Part shown: one piece after another, positions 27,001 to 34,569 of the stretch | How the letters are laid out: every line of letters begins with the position of its first letter | Position numbering within the stretch: position 1 is the stretch's first letter | Notes under the pieces: model-generated | What the model was told of the DNA's origin: nothing | What the model saw: only the letters and a program-made list of their open reading frames with translations | Database searches by the model: none | Program-made: the position numbers and the translations under genes | Assembly: GCA_039028635.1 (NCBI GenBank) | Contig: JBCCHV010000057.1 | Coordinates: 1 to 45,604, forward strand | Reading direction: 5' to 3' | Length of the DNA stretch: 45,604 nucleotides | From: Acidobacteriota bacterium | GTDB taxonomy: Bacteria; Acidobacteriota; Thermoanaerobaculia; Multivoradales; JBCCEF01

Positions 27001-27360
27001 CGTACAGCGGTCGAGCCCGACGGGGGACGCGCCTACAACACCACCAACCAGGCCAACTACAACGGCTGTAACCCGTCCAACGGTTGGGCCGGCACGGCCA
27101 ACACCTGGGCCGCCAGCACCTGGACCGCCGCAGCTCTGCAGTCGTCCACTTTCGCTGGTGATGCGGTGCAGATCGAGGTGACCTACGGCACGGACGGTGG
27201 TCTGGCCCTCGCCGGCTTCAACTTCGACCAGGTCTTGGTGACCAACTCGTCGCTCCAGATTCCGGACGCGCAGTCCGATGTCTGCGGAGTCAGCGGGCTG
27301 ATCTTCGTCGACGGCTTCGAGAGTGGGAACACGTCGGCCTGGACGGCGACCGTGCAGTAA
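24016..27360 (+). CDS. Secreted fungalysin-like zinc metalloprotease with C-terminal tail tag
   Basis: This large exported protein has 1114 aa. The signal peptide (residues 3-23, VVLAVLVTAPLFA) is followed by an FTP/PepSY-type propeptide (about 30-290) and a catalytic domain with HEWGH (His470, Glu471, His474) and third ligand Glu490 in SEGIADIYA, the gluzincin/M36-like arrangement. The catalytic domain is rich in Cys pairs. An FN3-like domain (about 685-775, TLTWGAVAGASSYRIFRTEG) and two further beta-rich domains follow. The protein ends with IFVDGFESGNTSAWTATVQ, a tail shared with two other exported proteins here. The start has AAGGAG nine nt upstream. It is probably secreted as a zymogen for extracellular protein breakdown, and is monocistronic or weakly linked to the next gene. 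Confidence 0.9.
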   Translation: MVRNRWFAVGTVVLAVLVTAPLFAFRQPDESPARQKSYRHADLYIGNLLFPAESLPVGAVATAQQSLASLGLPASKARMDIRSGRWGTLLPSDPILPGRGNSLTWQSLRTAAPASQEDYESVAWDAFYGYLSARQNALGLDLDELQNPGRVAVHGDGKIVQINVPREYHGIRVRDSFLTAVINNGNLVLFGAQKWGDLGISTIPALTAEEARDKVGRYLSPLIADATWRKPHLEIIPMAVGTEMSRIAVGQGYTYRLVWVISPKFSTDLANWESLVDAQTGELLSFEDMTAYASTRAVEGGVFPISNDGLAPDGVEVTYSLPFVDVTNNGVTRFTDTGGNIQSCIDGTISSRLQGRYIQMNDNCGAISESTTGDVLDFGGNPPPSIDCQVAAGRSPGNTHSSRSGYYELTRLNEMARSHTPGDSWLNTPLTATMNINSNCNASGGAGGVNFFTSGGGCSNTGELAGVFDHEWGHGRDATDLAPGFSSPSEGIADIYASLRLNTSCIGRNFRLGNPCNGYGDPCNTCDGVRDIDWANRNSGVPHGIAFIDAACGSGGGTPCGGSTHCEGAVYAEAVWDLWNRDLQSNYGMSLDTAREIASRLTFLGASPVGNWYNCVDGAGTGDGCNADGGYLNYLAIDDDNGDLTDGTPHMQAIFDAYDRHDIACPTPAVQDAGCSGAPTVAPVVSSSTSDRAATLTWGAVAGASSYRIFRTEGVHGCDFGKTIVGDTTDLSFTDTGLRNGEEYFYVVAAMGATGETCMSPVSACTNVTPTGSANLVVDESTAGVQIFTGDGDIFLDNCEDARIAFELQNIGTGSLTNVRIDSVTSPSHPAIDASITFPAVSAATLADGCGIAIGQFDFRPTGLAHNDTVEFTIEVTSDELSPATKTHTVLVPFTESDFSAPSNNLFDFETDFENWSVFEGTFNRTSANGGGNGTAFGVASSGGIDNACDRARSPLVSLNNGSTLSLWNNFTIENVSGGTWYDRANVAIVETNGDRTAVEPDGGRAYNTTNQANYNGCNPSNGWAGTANTWAASTWTAAALQSSTFAGDAVQIEVTYGTDGGLALAGFNFDQVLVTNSSLQIPDAQSDVCGVSGLIFVDGFESGNTSAWTATVQ

Positions 27361-27364
27361 CGCC

Positions 27365-29467
27365 ATGGAGCTCGGCGATCCTCGTCTCCGATGGGGGTCG
27401 CCGCTCTCGCCTGCTTTGTTTCGCTGGATCTCGACGGCCTGCGTCTTCTTGGCGCAGGCCGTTTTCGTTCTCGCCGAAGCGCCGCCAGCGCCGCCGCGAC
27501 CGAACGTCCTCCTGATCACCGTCGACACCCTACGGCCGGATGCCCTCGGCTGGATCGGCGGCGGTGACCACACTCCGGCCCTCGATCGCCTGGCAGCCTC
27601 CGGAGTGCGCTTTCCGCGCGCCCTCTCCCCCGCTCCGCTGACCCTGCCGAGCCATACCTCGATACTCACCGGCCTGCTGCCGCGACGCCACGGCGTACGC
27701 GACAACGGTCAGACCGTCGCCCCCGATCTCGTCACCCTCGGCCAAAGCCTCAAGGCCGTCGGCTATCGCAGCGCCGCCTTCGTCAGCGGCTTTCCCCTGG
27801 TTGCCGACTTCGGCCTCGACGGCGGCTTCGATCACTACGACGACGATCTCGGTGAGAGCGGGCTCGAGCGTCCGGCCGCAGCCACCGTCGACGCCGCCCT
27901 CGAGTGGTTGCGCTCGGAAGACACCGGTCCCTGGTTTCTGTGGCTACACCTCTATGATCCGCACGATCCCTACGAGCCGCCCGCGGAGCTCCGGCGCCCC
28001 GGACCGCGGGGTGCCTACCTCGGCGAAGTGGCGGCCGTCGACCGTGCCCTCGGCCGGCTGCTCGCCGCCACCGCGGGCAAATCGACGCTGACCGTCTTCA
28101 CCTCCGATCACGGCGAGAGTCTCGGGGAGCACGGCGAGCAGACCCACGGCTTCTTCGCCTACCAGGCGACCCTCGAGGTTCCGCTGGTGATCTCCTGGCC
28201 GGGGCGACTGGCGCCGGCCGAAAGAAGCCACCGGATCCAGCTCGTCGACCTCTTCCCCACCCTCGCCGGCCTGCTCTCCCTGGAGACACCGCAAGACCTC
28301 GATGGCGTCGACCTCACGCCGACCCTCGAAGGTCGCGAGCAGCCCGTCGCCGCCGCCTACCTCGAGTCGTTGCGGCCCTGGATCTCCTACGGTTGGGCAC
28401 CGCTGCGGGCGGTGATCGCGGAGGGCTGGAAGCTGATCGCCGCGCCGCGGGCGGAGCTCTACGACCTCGACGCCGATCCCCAGGAAAAGAACAACCTGGT
28501 CGACCAGGAGCGGCGCCGTGCCCGTGCCCTGCAGCAGCGCCTGCGCGAGATCGAGGCGTTACCGGCCCGCCAGAGCGATCAACGGCTCGACCGCGAGACG
28601 CGCGGCAAGCTGCGTGCTCTGGGCTACCTCGGTGGCAGCTCGCGGCGGGGTGAGGCACCGGCCGACGCCCCTGATCCCAAGGACCGCCTCGACGTCTGGA
28701 ACCTCCTCGGTTCGGCCGAGGCGGAGATCGACGCCGGCCGGCCGCGAGAAGCGCTGGCGCTGTTCGACCGCGCCCTCGGGCGTGATCCCGACAATCGCTT
28801 CGCCCTGGCGCGGTCGGCGGACACCCTTCTGGGCCTCGGTCGGCCGCGCGAAGCCGCGCAGCGGGCCCGGCGCGCCACCGACCTCGACCCCGATCAACCG
28901 GAGGCTCACCGCACCCTGGCCCTCGCCCTCGGCCGACTCGGCGATGGCAAGGCGGCCGCCAAGGCCTGGATGGAGGTGGTGCGCTTGCAGCCCCGTCGCG
29001 CCGATGGCTGGATGGCCCTGGGCTCGAGCCTCGGCCTCGCCGGAGAAGGGGCGCGGGCGACGGCCGCCTTCGAGCGCGCCGTCGAGCTGGCTCCCGACGA
29101 TCCTCAAACCCATCTCCGGCTGGGCTTTGCCCGCCATGGTCAGGGCGATCGCAGCGGCGCCATTCGGGCCCTCGAGGAGGCCGCTCGGCGAAGCGGCGCG
29201 AGCTTCGCCCACAACAGCTCGCTGGGCCTGCTGCTGGTCGCCGCCGGCTCTCCCGACGAGGCCCGTCCGTGGCTCACCCGGGCGACTCCGAGGGAGCCCG
29301 ACTTCGTCCCCGCCAGGCTGGCCCTCGCCCGCCTCGAGCTCGCCGCCGAGCGACGGCCGCAGGCTCGCCGAGCCTTGAGCGATGCCCTCGCCCAGGCTCC
29401 GGCCCTGCGTGACCAGCTCGCCGACGACCCCGCCCTCGGTCCCCTGCTCGCCGAAGCCGACCCCTGA
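27365..29467 (+). CDS. Exported sulfatase-like protein with C-terminal TPR repeats (second copy)
   Basis: This protein is about 700 aa. The signal segment (ALFRWISTACVFLAQAVFVLAEA) is followed by the alkaline-phosphatase-superfamily domain: Asp54 in NVLLITVDTLRPD, Thr93 in the nucleophile slot (TLPSHTSILTG), WLHLYDPHDPYEP and TSDHGESLGEH. The domain closes with ALGYLGG, then a DPKD linker and about seven TPR repeats (for example AGRPREALALFDRALGRDPDN). It is paralogous to the protein at 21852-23792 and to the TPR-less one at 4700. The ATG at 27365 lies 4 nt after the protease stop but has no SD; TTG codons at 27414 and 27450 are alternatives. A terminator-like hairpin sits inside the signal-peptide codons. 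Confidence 0.84.
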   Translation: MELGDPRLRWGSPLSPALFRWISTACVFLAQAVFVLAEAPPAPPRPNVLLITVDTLRPDALGWIGGGDHTPALDRLAASGVRFPRALSPAPLTLPSHTSILTGLLPRRHGVRDNGQTVAPDLVTLGQSLKAVGYRSAAFVSGFPLVADFGLDGGFDHYDDDLGESGLERPAAATVDAALEWLRSEDTGPWFLWLHLYDPHDPYEPPAELRRPGPRGAYLGEVAAVDRALGRLLAATAGKSTLTVFTSDHGESLGEHGEQTHGFFAYQATLEVPLVISWPGRLAPAERSHRIQLVDLFPTLAGLLSLETPQDLDGVDLTPTLEGREQPVAAAYLESLRPWISYGWAPLRAVIAEGWKLIAAPRAELYDLDADPQEKNNLVDQERRRARALQQRLREIEALPARQSDQRLDRETRGKLRALGYLGGSSRRGEAPADAPDPKDRLDVWNLLGSAEAEIDAGRPREALALFDRALGRDPDNRFALARSADTLLGLGRPREAAQRARRATDLDPDQPEAHRTLALALGRLGDGKAAAKAWMEVVRLQPRRADGWMALGSSLGLAGEGARATAAFERAVELAPDDPQTHLRLGFARHGQGDRSGAIRALEEAARRSGASFAHNSSLGLLLVAAGSPDEARPWLTRATPREPDFVPARLALARLELAAERRPQARRALSDALAQAPALRDQLADDPALGPLLAEADP
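27434..27465 (+). terminator. Intrinsic terminator hairpin 74 nt after the protease gene, inside the next coding region
   Basis: ACGGCCTGCG (27434-27443) and CGCAGGCCGT (27453-27462) form a perfect 10-bp stem with a 9-nt loop, followed by TTTC then GTTC. The geometry is that of an intrinsic terminator. It falls within the first codons of the following sulfatase-like gene, so it could act as an attenuator. Confidence 0.5.
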
Positions 29468-29490
29468 GCGAATACGGCGACCCAGTGGGC

Positions 29491-29511
29491 ATCAGTAGTA
29501 CAAATACTGAT
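29491..29511. promoter_or_regulatory. Inverted repeat in the intergenic region upstream of the hydrolase-methyltransferase operon
   Basis: ATCAGTA (29491-29497) and TACTGAT (29505-29511) are perfect arms around a 7-nt loop. This is an AT-rich island just after the sulfatase-like gene. It may be an operator or a weak terminator without a T-run. Confidence 0.3.
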
Positions 29512-29680
29512 CACAGAATGTGCAGTCGTGATTCGCCGTCGCGGCACGGCATCCTCTAGAAGTGACCTGAAAAGGCCTGGAAATCATAGGTTTTGGCGCC
29601 TTGCCGCGGCGTGGCATCGATCTTGACCTAGTGGAGGCCCGAACTCAATGGCCCAGGAAGGGCCCGAGGAGGGTACGACC

Positions 29681-31483
29681 ATGAAGCAAGCTGCGATGTC
29701 TGCAAAACTTCGATCCGCCGACCTCACCGAGAGCCAGCATCGGGTCACGCTGCGCGACGGCCTCGACCTTTTCTACCGTGTTTGGCGGCCAGCGGGAGCG
29801 GTCCGCCGGCACCTCATCGTGCTGCATCGCGGCCACGAGCATTCCGGGCGCCTCGAGGACGTCGTCCAGGGCCTCGCCCTCGAAGACACCGCCGTCTACG
29901 CCTGGGACGCCCGCGGCCACGGCCGTTCCGGCGGCGACCGCGGCTGGGCCGAGAGCTTCATGGAGCTGGTCCGGGACCTCGAGGAGTGGGTCGGGCACCT
30001 GCAGGCCGAGCACGACCTCGAGCTCGAGCGGACGGTGCTCTGCGGCCACAGCGTCGGCGCCATCGTGGCGGCGACCTGGGCGCAGGCCTTCGCTCCCCCC
30101 CTCGCCGGCCAGATTCTGGTCACGCCGGCCTTCAGGATTCGCCTCTACGTGCCCTTCGCCCGGGCCGGCCTCAAACTCCTGCGGCGGCTGCGCGGCGACC
30201 GGCGAACCTACGTCAAGAGCTATGTCAAGGCTGGCCTGCTGACTCACGACAAGGCGCAGGCGCGTCAGTACGAGAGCGACCCGCTGATCACCCGCGACAT
30301 CGCCGTCAACGTCCTCCTCGATCTGCGCCACGCCGCCGGTCGTCTGATCGCCGACGCACCGGCGATGCGTACTCCAACCCTGGTGCTCGCCGGCGGCTCC
30401 GACTGGGTGGTCGACCTGGCCACCGAGAAGCGCTTCTTCGAGCGCCTCGGCGCAAGCCACAAGAGCCTGCGGGTGTTTCCCGGCATGTACCACGACATCC
30501 TCCATGAAGTGGATCGCGACCTGGTGCTCGATGAGATGCGTCGCTTTTTGACCGGCCTCGACCACCAGTCGACGAGCCCGACTCCCCTCGACGCCGACCA
30601 GAGTGGCCCGAGCCGCGACGAGCAGCTCGAGCTCGAGCGACCGCTCCCCTGGTACTCGCCGCGCCGCTGGTTCTTCGCCGGCCAGCGCTTGGCCCTCGCC
30701 ACCTTCGGCCGAGCCAGCGCCGGCATTCGCCTCGGCTGGGAGACCGGTTTCGACTCCGGACGCAGCCTCGACTATGTCTATGAGAACCAACCCCGCGGGC
30801 TCGGCCTCTTCGGCCGCTGGGCCGATCGCATCTACCTCGACAGTCCGGGATGGCGCGGCATTCGCCAGCGCCGCCAGCATCTCGAGGGCCTCCTCGAGCG
30901 CGCCCTCGACGAGCGCCACTGCGCGAGCCGACCGGTCCACCTGGTGGACATCGCCACCGGCGCCGGACGCTACGTCCTCTCGACCCTGGCGCGGCGGCGG
31001 TCCGGCACGGTGACCGCCTGCCTGCGCGACAACACCGAGGGCAACCTGCGACAGGGCCGGGCGACGGCCCTCCGCCTCGGCCTCGAAGGGATTTCCTTCG
31101 AGCTCGGCGACGCTTTCGACGAAGAAGCCCTCGCTCGCCTGCAGCCGGCGCCGGACGTCGCCATTGTCTCCGGCCTCTACGAGCTGTTTCCGGACAACCT
31201 GCCGGTGCTGACCTCGCTCCAGGGGCTGGCGCGGGCGATGCCCGCCGGAGCGCTGCTGATCTACACCGGTCAGCCGTGGCACCCTCAGCTCGAGACCATC
31301 GCCCGCGTCCTGCGCAACCGCGATGGCGCCCGCTGGGTGATGCGCCGGCGCAGCCAGGAAGAGCTCGACGCCCTGGTGCGGGCGGCGGGCTTCGACAAGG
31401 TCGCCATGGAGATCGGCGACGACGGCATCTTCACCGTCTCCCTCGCCCGTCGCCGGGCGGACCGCGCCGGAGGTGCGCAATGA
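29681..31483 (+). CDS. Bifunctional alpha/beta-hydrolase / SAM-methyltransferase fusion
   Basis: This is a 600-aa fusion. Residues 20-292 are a monoglyceride-lipase-like (Hydrolase_4) alpha/beta hydrolase with nucleophile Ser124 (GHSVG), Asp241 (GGSDWVVD), His271 (MYHDILHE) and oxyanion region LHRGHEHSGR. After a Ser/Pro/Asp linker (295-325), residues 326-600 form a class I methyltransferase with SAM loop VDIATGAGRYV (422-432). The pairing is known from other bacteria and suggests lipid acyl or ester chemistry linked to methylation, but no substrate is established. The start at 29681 has AGGAGG eight nt upstream; an ATG at 29648 is an alternative with a weaker SD. No signal peptide is present. 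It is coupled to the next methyltransferase by an ATGA overlap. Confidence 0.88.
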   Translation: MKQAAMSAKLRSADLTESQHRVTLRDGLDLFYRVWRPAGAVRRHLIVLHRGHEHSGRLEDVVQGLALEDTAVYAWDARGHGRSGGDRGWAESFMELVRDLEEWVGHLQAEHDLELERTVLCGHSVGAIVAATWAQAFAPPLAGQILVTPAFRIRLYVPFARAGLKLLRRLRGDRRTYVKSYVKAGLLTHDKAQARQYESDPLITRDIAVNVLLDLRHAAGRLIADAPAMRTPTLVLAGGSDWVVDLATEKRFFERLGASHKSLRVFPGMYHDILHEVDRDLVLDEMRRFLTGLDHQSTSPTPLDADQSGPSRDEQLELERPLPWYSPRRWFFAGQRLALATFGRASAGIRLGWETGFDSGRSLDYVYENQPRGLGLFGRWADRIYLDSPGWRGIRQRRQHLEGLLERALDERHCASRPVHLVDIATGAGRYVLSTLARRRSGTVTACLRDNTEGNLRQGRATALRLGLEGISFELGDAFDEEALARLQPAPDVAIVSGLYELFPDNLPVLTSLQGLARAMPAGALLIYTGQPWHPQLETIARVLRNRDGARWVMRRRSQEELDALVRAAGFDKVAMEIGDDGIFTVSLARRRADRAGGAQ

Positions 31484-32463
31484 GCCGTCGACAGCACGGC
31501 CTCGACCACTACTTTCGCCTGATGGATGCCTACGGCGCCGCTCGGGTCTACGACACGGCGCTCCAGATCGGCCTGCTCGACGCCCTCGGCAGGGAGCCGC
31601 GCACGCCGGCGGACCTGGCCGGCGAGCTCGGTTTGCAGGCCGCACCGCTGGCCGGCGTTCTCGAGGTCCTCCAGGTGCTCGGCCTGGTCGAGCCCGAGGG
31701 CGATGGATTCGTTCTCGGCGACCTCGGGGAGCGCTTGGCCGCCGGCCCCTACCGCCGCCTCGGCGGCGAGTTCTGGGACCACCTGCCGGTCCTGCTGCGC
31801 ACCGGCGAGCCGCTGGTACAGGCCGACGCGGCCGCCGCCGGCGAAGCCTTCTACGCCACCCAAGCGGCCTCCCTGGGCTGGATGCTGGCACCGGCCGCCG
31901 ACCTCGCCGCTCGCCGTTTGCGGGTCGGGGACGAGCTGCGCGCGCCGGCGATTCTCGATCTCGGCGCCGGTTCGGCGGTTTGGAGCTTGGCGATGGCGAG
32001 CCACGATCCGGCGGCGCGGGTGGTCGCCGTCGATCGGCCGGCGGTGCTCAGCGTCGCCACCCGGCGCGCCGCCAGCCTCGGTCTCGAGGGGCAGCTCGCG
32101 GTCCGCCCCGGGGATTACCACCAGGTTTCCCTGGAGCCCCAAGGCTACGACCTGGCGGTGCTCGGCAACGTCACCCACCTCGAGGACTACGAGGGGCTCA
32201 GGAGCCTTCTCCGGCGCGTCCGAGAGGCGCTCCGCAGCGGCGGTCGGGCAGTGATCTTCGATATCTTTCCGCGCTCGCCGGAGGGCGCCCTCAGCGGCGC
32301 TCTCTACGGCCTCGGCCTAGCCTTGCGCACCCAGCAGGGTCGAGTCCACTCGGAGACCGAGCTGGCCGCCCTCCTCGCCGAGTGCGGCTTCGGCCCGGCT
32401 CGTCTCACGGACCTGCCGGTGCCACCCCAAGCGGTGGGCATGTTGGTGGCCGAGAAGAGCTGA
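31480..32463 (+). CDS. SAM-dependent O-methyltransferase-like protein
   Basis: This 327-aa protein has an N-terminal winged-helix dimerisation domain (residues 1-100, with YDTALQIGLLDALGREPRTP and LAGELGLQAAPLAGVLEVL), then a class I methyltransferase with ILDLGAGSAVWSLA, VVAVDRPAVLSVA, VLGNVTHLEDYEGL and the FDIFPRSPEG loop. The arrangement is that of plant/polyketide-type small-molecule O-methyltransferases, though the substrate is unknown. Its start is embedded in the stop of the hydrolase-methyltransferase fusion, so the two are co-expressed and probably act on the same or a related molecule. Confidence 0.88.
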   Translation: MSRRQHGLDHYFRLMDAYGAARVYDTALQIGLLDALGREPRTPADLAGELGLQAAPLAGVLEVLQVLGLVEPEGDGFVLGDLGERLAAGPYRRLGGEFWDHLPVLLRTGEPLVQADAAAAGEAFYATQAASLGWMLAPAADLAARRLRVGDELRAPAILDLGAGSAVWSLAMASHDPAARVVAVDRPAVLSVATRRAASLGLEGQLAVRPGDYHQVSLEPQGYDLAVLGNVTHLEDYEGLRSLLRRVREALRSGGRAVIFDIFPRSPEGALSGALYGLGLALRTQQGRVHSETELAALLAECGFGPARLTDLPVPPQAVGMLVAEKS

Positions 32464-32565
32464 CGCCGGTACTTCCCGCAGCCCCCGACCATCGCGATAG
32501 GATGTCGTCTCGCCGGCCTCCCGGACGAACCGGGAAGGCCGGCGCGGCATTTTCGAGGACCTGCG

Positions 32566-34362
32566 GTGGAAAACGTACGCAACTTCTGCATCATTGCCCA
32601 TATCGACCACGGCAAGTCGACCCTCGCGGATCGCCTGATCCAGCGCTGCGGCGGCGTCGCCGAGCGCGAGTTCCGGGACCAGATCCTCGACTCGATGGAT
32701 CTCGAGCGCGAGCGGGGCATCACCATCAAGAGCAACACGGTCACCCTCAGCTACCGCGCCCAGGACGGCGAGGAGTACATCCTCAACCTGATCGACACGC
32801 CGGGCCACGTCGACTTCTCGCACGAGGTGCGCCGCTCGTTGATGTCCTGCGAGGGCGCGCTGCTGCTGGTGGACGCCTCTCAAGGGGTCGAGGCCCAGAC
32901 CGTCGCCAACCTCTATCTCGCCCTCGAGTACGACCTCGAGCTGGCGCCGGTGATCAACAAGATCGATCTGCCGTCGGCGGACATCGACCGGGTCAACGAA
33001 GAGATCGCCGAAGACCTCGGTCTCGATCCCTTCGAGGCCGCCCACGCTTCGGCCAAGACCGGCCAGGGCATCGACGATGTGCTGGAGACCATCGTCCGTC
33101 AGCTACCGGCTCCCAAGGGGCAGGTCGACTCCCCCCTCCAGGCCCTGATCTTCGACGCCCAGTACGACGCCTATCGCGGCGTGGTGATGCTGGTGCGGGT
33201 CAAGGAAGGCACGCTGCGCCCAGGGGCCACCATCCGACTGATGCACACCGAGAAGAGCTACGAGGTCGAGGAGGTCGGCCTGCTCAAGCTCAAGCGGGTC
33301 AAGACCAAGGAGCTGACGGCGGGCTCCGTCGGCTACGTCATCGCCGGCATCAAGACCGTCCGGGACATCGCCATCGGCGACACCATCACGGACGAGCAGA
33401 ACCCCGCCGCGGAGCCGCTGCCGGGCTACAAGGAGGCCAAGCCGGTGGTCTTCTCGTCGATCTACCCGATGTCGACGGACGATTACGAGGACCTCGGTCG
33501 GGCCCTCGACAAGCTGGCCCTCAACGATGCCGCCCTGACCTACGAGAAGGATTCCTCGAGCGCCCTCGGCTTCGGCTATCGCTGTGGCTTCCTCGGCCTG
33601 CTCCATCTCGACGTCGTCCAGGAACGGCTGCATCGCGAGTACGACCTCGCCCTGCTGCTCTCGGCACCCTCCGTGGAGTACCACCTGACCCTCGAGAACG
33701 GCGAGTTTCACCGCATCGACAACCCGGCCCTCTATCCCGACCCGACCAGCATTCAGCGCGCCGAGGAACCTTTCATCAAGGCTTCGATCATGATGCCCGA
33801 GCGCTACGTCGGCGCGGTCATGGAGCTCTGCCGCGAGCGTCGGGGCGAGAACACCACCTTCTCCTATCTCTCGGTGGGTCGCGTCGAGCTGACCTCGGAG
33901 CTGCCCCTCGGCGAAGTGATGTTCGACTTCTACGACCGCCTGAAGACGGTCACCCAGGGTTACGGCTCCTTCGACTACGAGATCATCGGCTACCGCGAAG
34001 CGCGGCTGGTCAAGGTCGACATCCTGGTCAATGGCGAGCCGGTCGATGCCCTCTCCCAGCTGGTCCACGAGGAGAAGGCCCGAGGCCGGGCCCTGCGCTA
34101 CTGCGAAAAGCTCGCCGAGACCATCCCGCGACAACAGTTCAAGATCGCCATCCAGGGCGCCATCGGTGGCAAGGTGATCGCCCGTACCACCATCAATGCC
34201 TACCGCAAGGACGTCACCGCCAAGTGCTACGGCGGCGACATCAGCCGTAAGCGCAAGCTGCTCGAGAAGCAGAAGGAAGGCAAGAAGCGGATGAAGATGG
34301 TGGGCGCCGTCGAAATCCCCCAGTCGGCCTTCGTGGCAGTGCTCAAGAGCGACGACAACTAG
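32566..34362 (+). CDS. lepA: Translation elongation factor 4 (LepA)
   Basis: This 598-aa protein matches LepA length (599 in E. coli). The GTPase domain shows AHIDHGKST (G1), RERGITIKS, DTPGHVDFS (G3) and NKIDLPSAD (G4). Domains II and III and the LepA-specific C-terminal domain follow, with RKRKLLEKQKEGKKRMKM and the ending VEIPQSAFVAVLK. It binds ribosomes and promotes back-translocation or remodelling under stress. The start is GTG at 32566 with GAGG seven nt upstream. A TAGGAT box at 32498-32503 is a possible -10. The TAG stop lies inside the left inverted repeat of a mobile-looking element. Confidence 0.97.
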   Translation: MENVRNFCIIAHIDHGKSTLADRLIQRCGGVAEREFRDQILDSMDLERERGITIKSNTVTLSYRAQDGEEYILNLIDTPGHVDFSHEVRRSLMSCEGALLLVDASQGVEAQTVANLYLALEYDLELAPVINKIDLPSADIDRVNEEIAEDLGLDPFEAAHASAKTGQGIDDVLETIVRQLPAPKGQVDSPLQALIFDAQYDAYRGVVMLVRVKEGTLRPGATIRLMHTEKSYEVEEVGLLKLKRVKTKELTAGSVGYVIAGIKTVRDIAIGDTITDEQNPAAEPLPGYKEAKPVVFSSIYPMSTDDYEDLGRALDKLALNDAALTYEKDSSSALGFGYRCGFLGLLHLDVVQERLHREYDLALLLSAPSVEYHLTLENGEFHRIDNPALYPDPTSIQRAEEPFIKASIMMPERYVGAVMELCRERRGENTTFSYLSVGRVELTSELPLGEVMFDFYDRLKTVTQGYGSFDYEIIGYREARLVKVDILVNGEPVDALSQLVHEEKARGRALRYCEKLAETIPRQQFKIAIQGAIGGKVIARTTINAYRKDVTAKCYGGDISRKRKLLEKQKEGKKRMKMVGAVEIPQSAFVAVLKSDDN

Positions 34363-34554
34363 CCGGCTGCTGAAGAAGTCCGCTTTGCGATTTTTCCCGC
34401 TGCCAGCTGGTTCTTCCGAGAGGGGCTACGCGCCCCTCTCCGGTCCACGAAACGGGGTTCTGGGACCTCCTCTCCCATCGCGGCGGCGAGGCCGCCGCCG
34501 GGCCCTTCCGGGCCCGGAAGCAGGTTGCCGATGAGTTTTTCAGCAACCTGCTAG
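34359..34554. repeat. MITE-like element with terminal inverted repeats (copy 1)
   Basis: This 196-bp element begins CTAGCCGGCTGCTGAAGAA and ends with the inverse of CTAGCAGGTTGCTGAAAAA; the two ends match at 16 of 19 positions. It contains internal hairpins, GAGAGGGGC/GCCCCTCTC (34418-34440) and GGGCCC/GGGCCC near 34505. It has no coding capacity and abuts the lepA stop. It matches the element at 45018-45235 at both ends and in the GGGCCC hairpin. It may also end lepA transcription. Confidence 0.75.
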
Positions 34555-34569
34555 CTCGAGCGAGCCCCT

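Noticed and set aside
34343-34546. Small minus-strand frame inside the MITE-like element (LLKNSSATC...)
   Set aside because: It is encoded by the inverted-repeat end and appears again in the other copy only because the DNA repeats.
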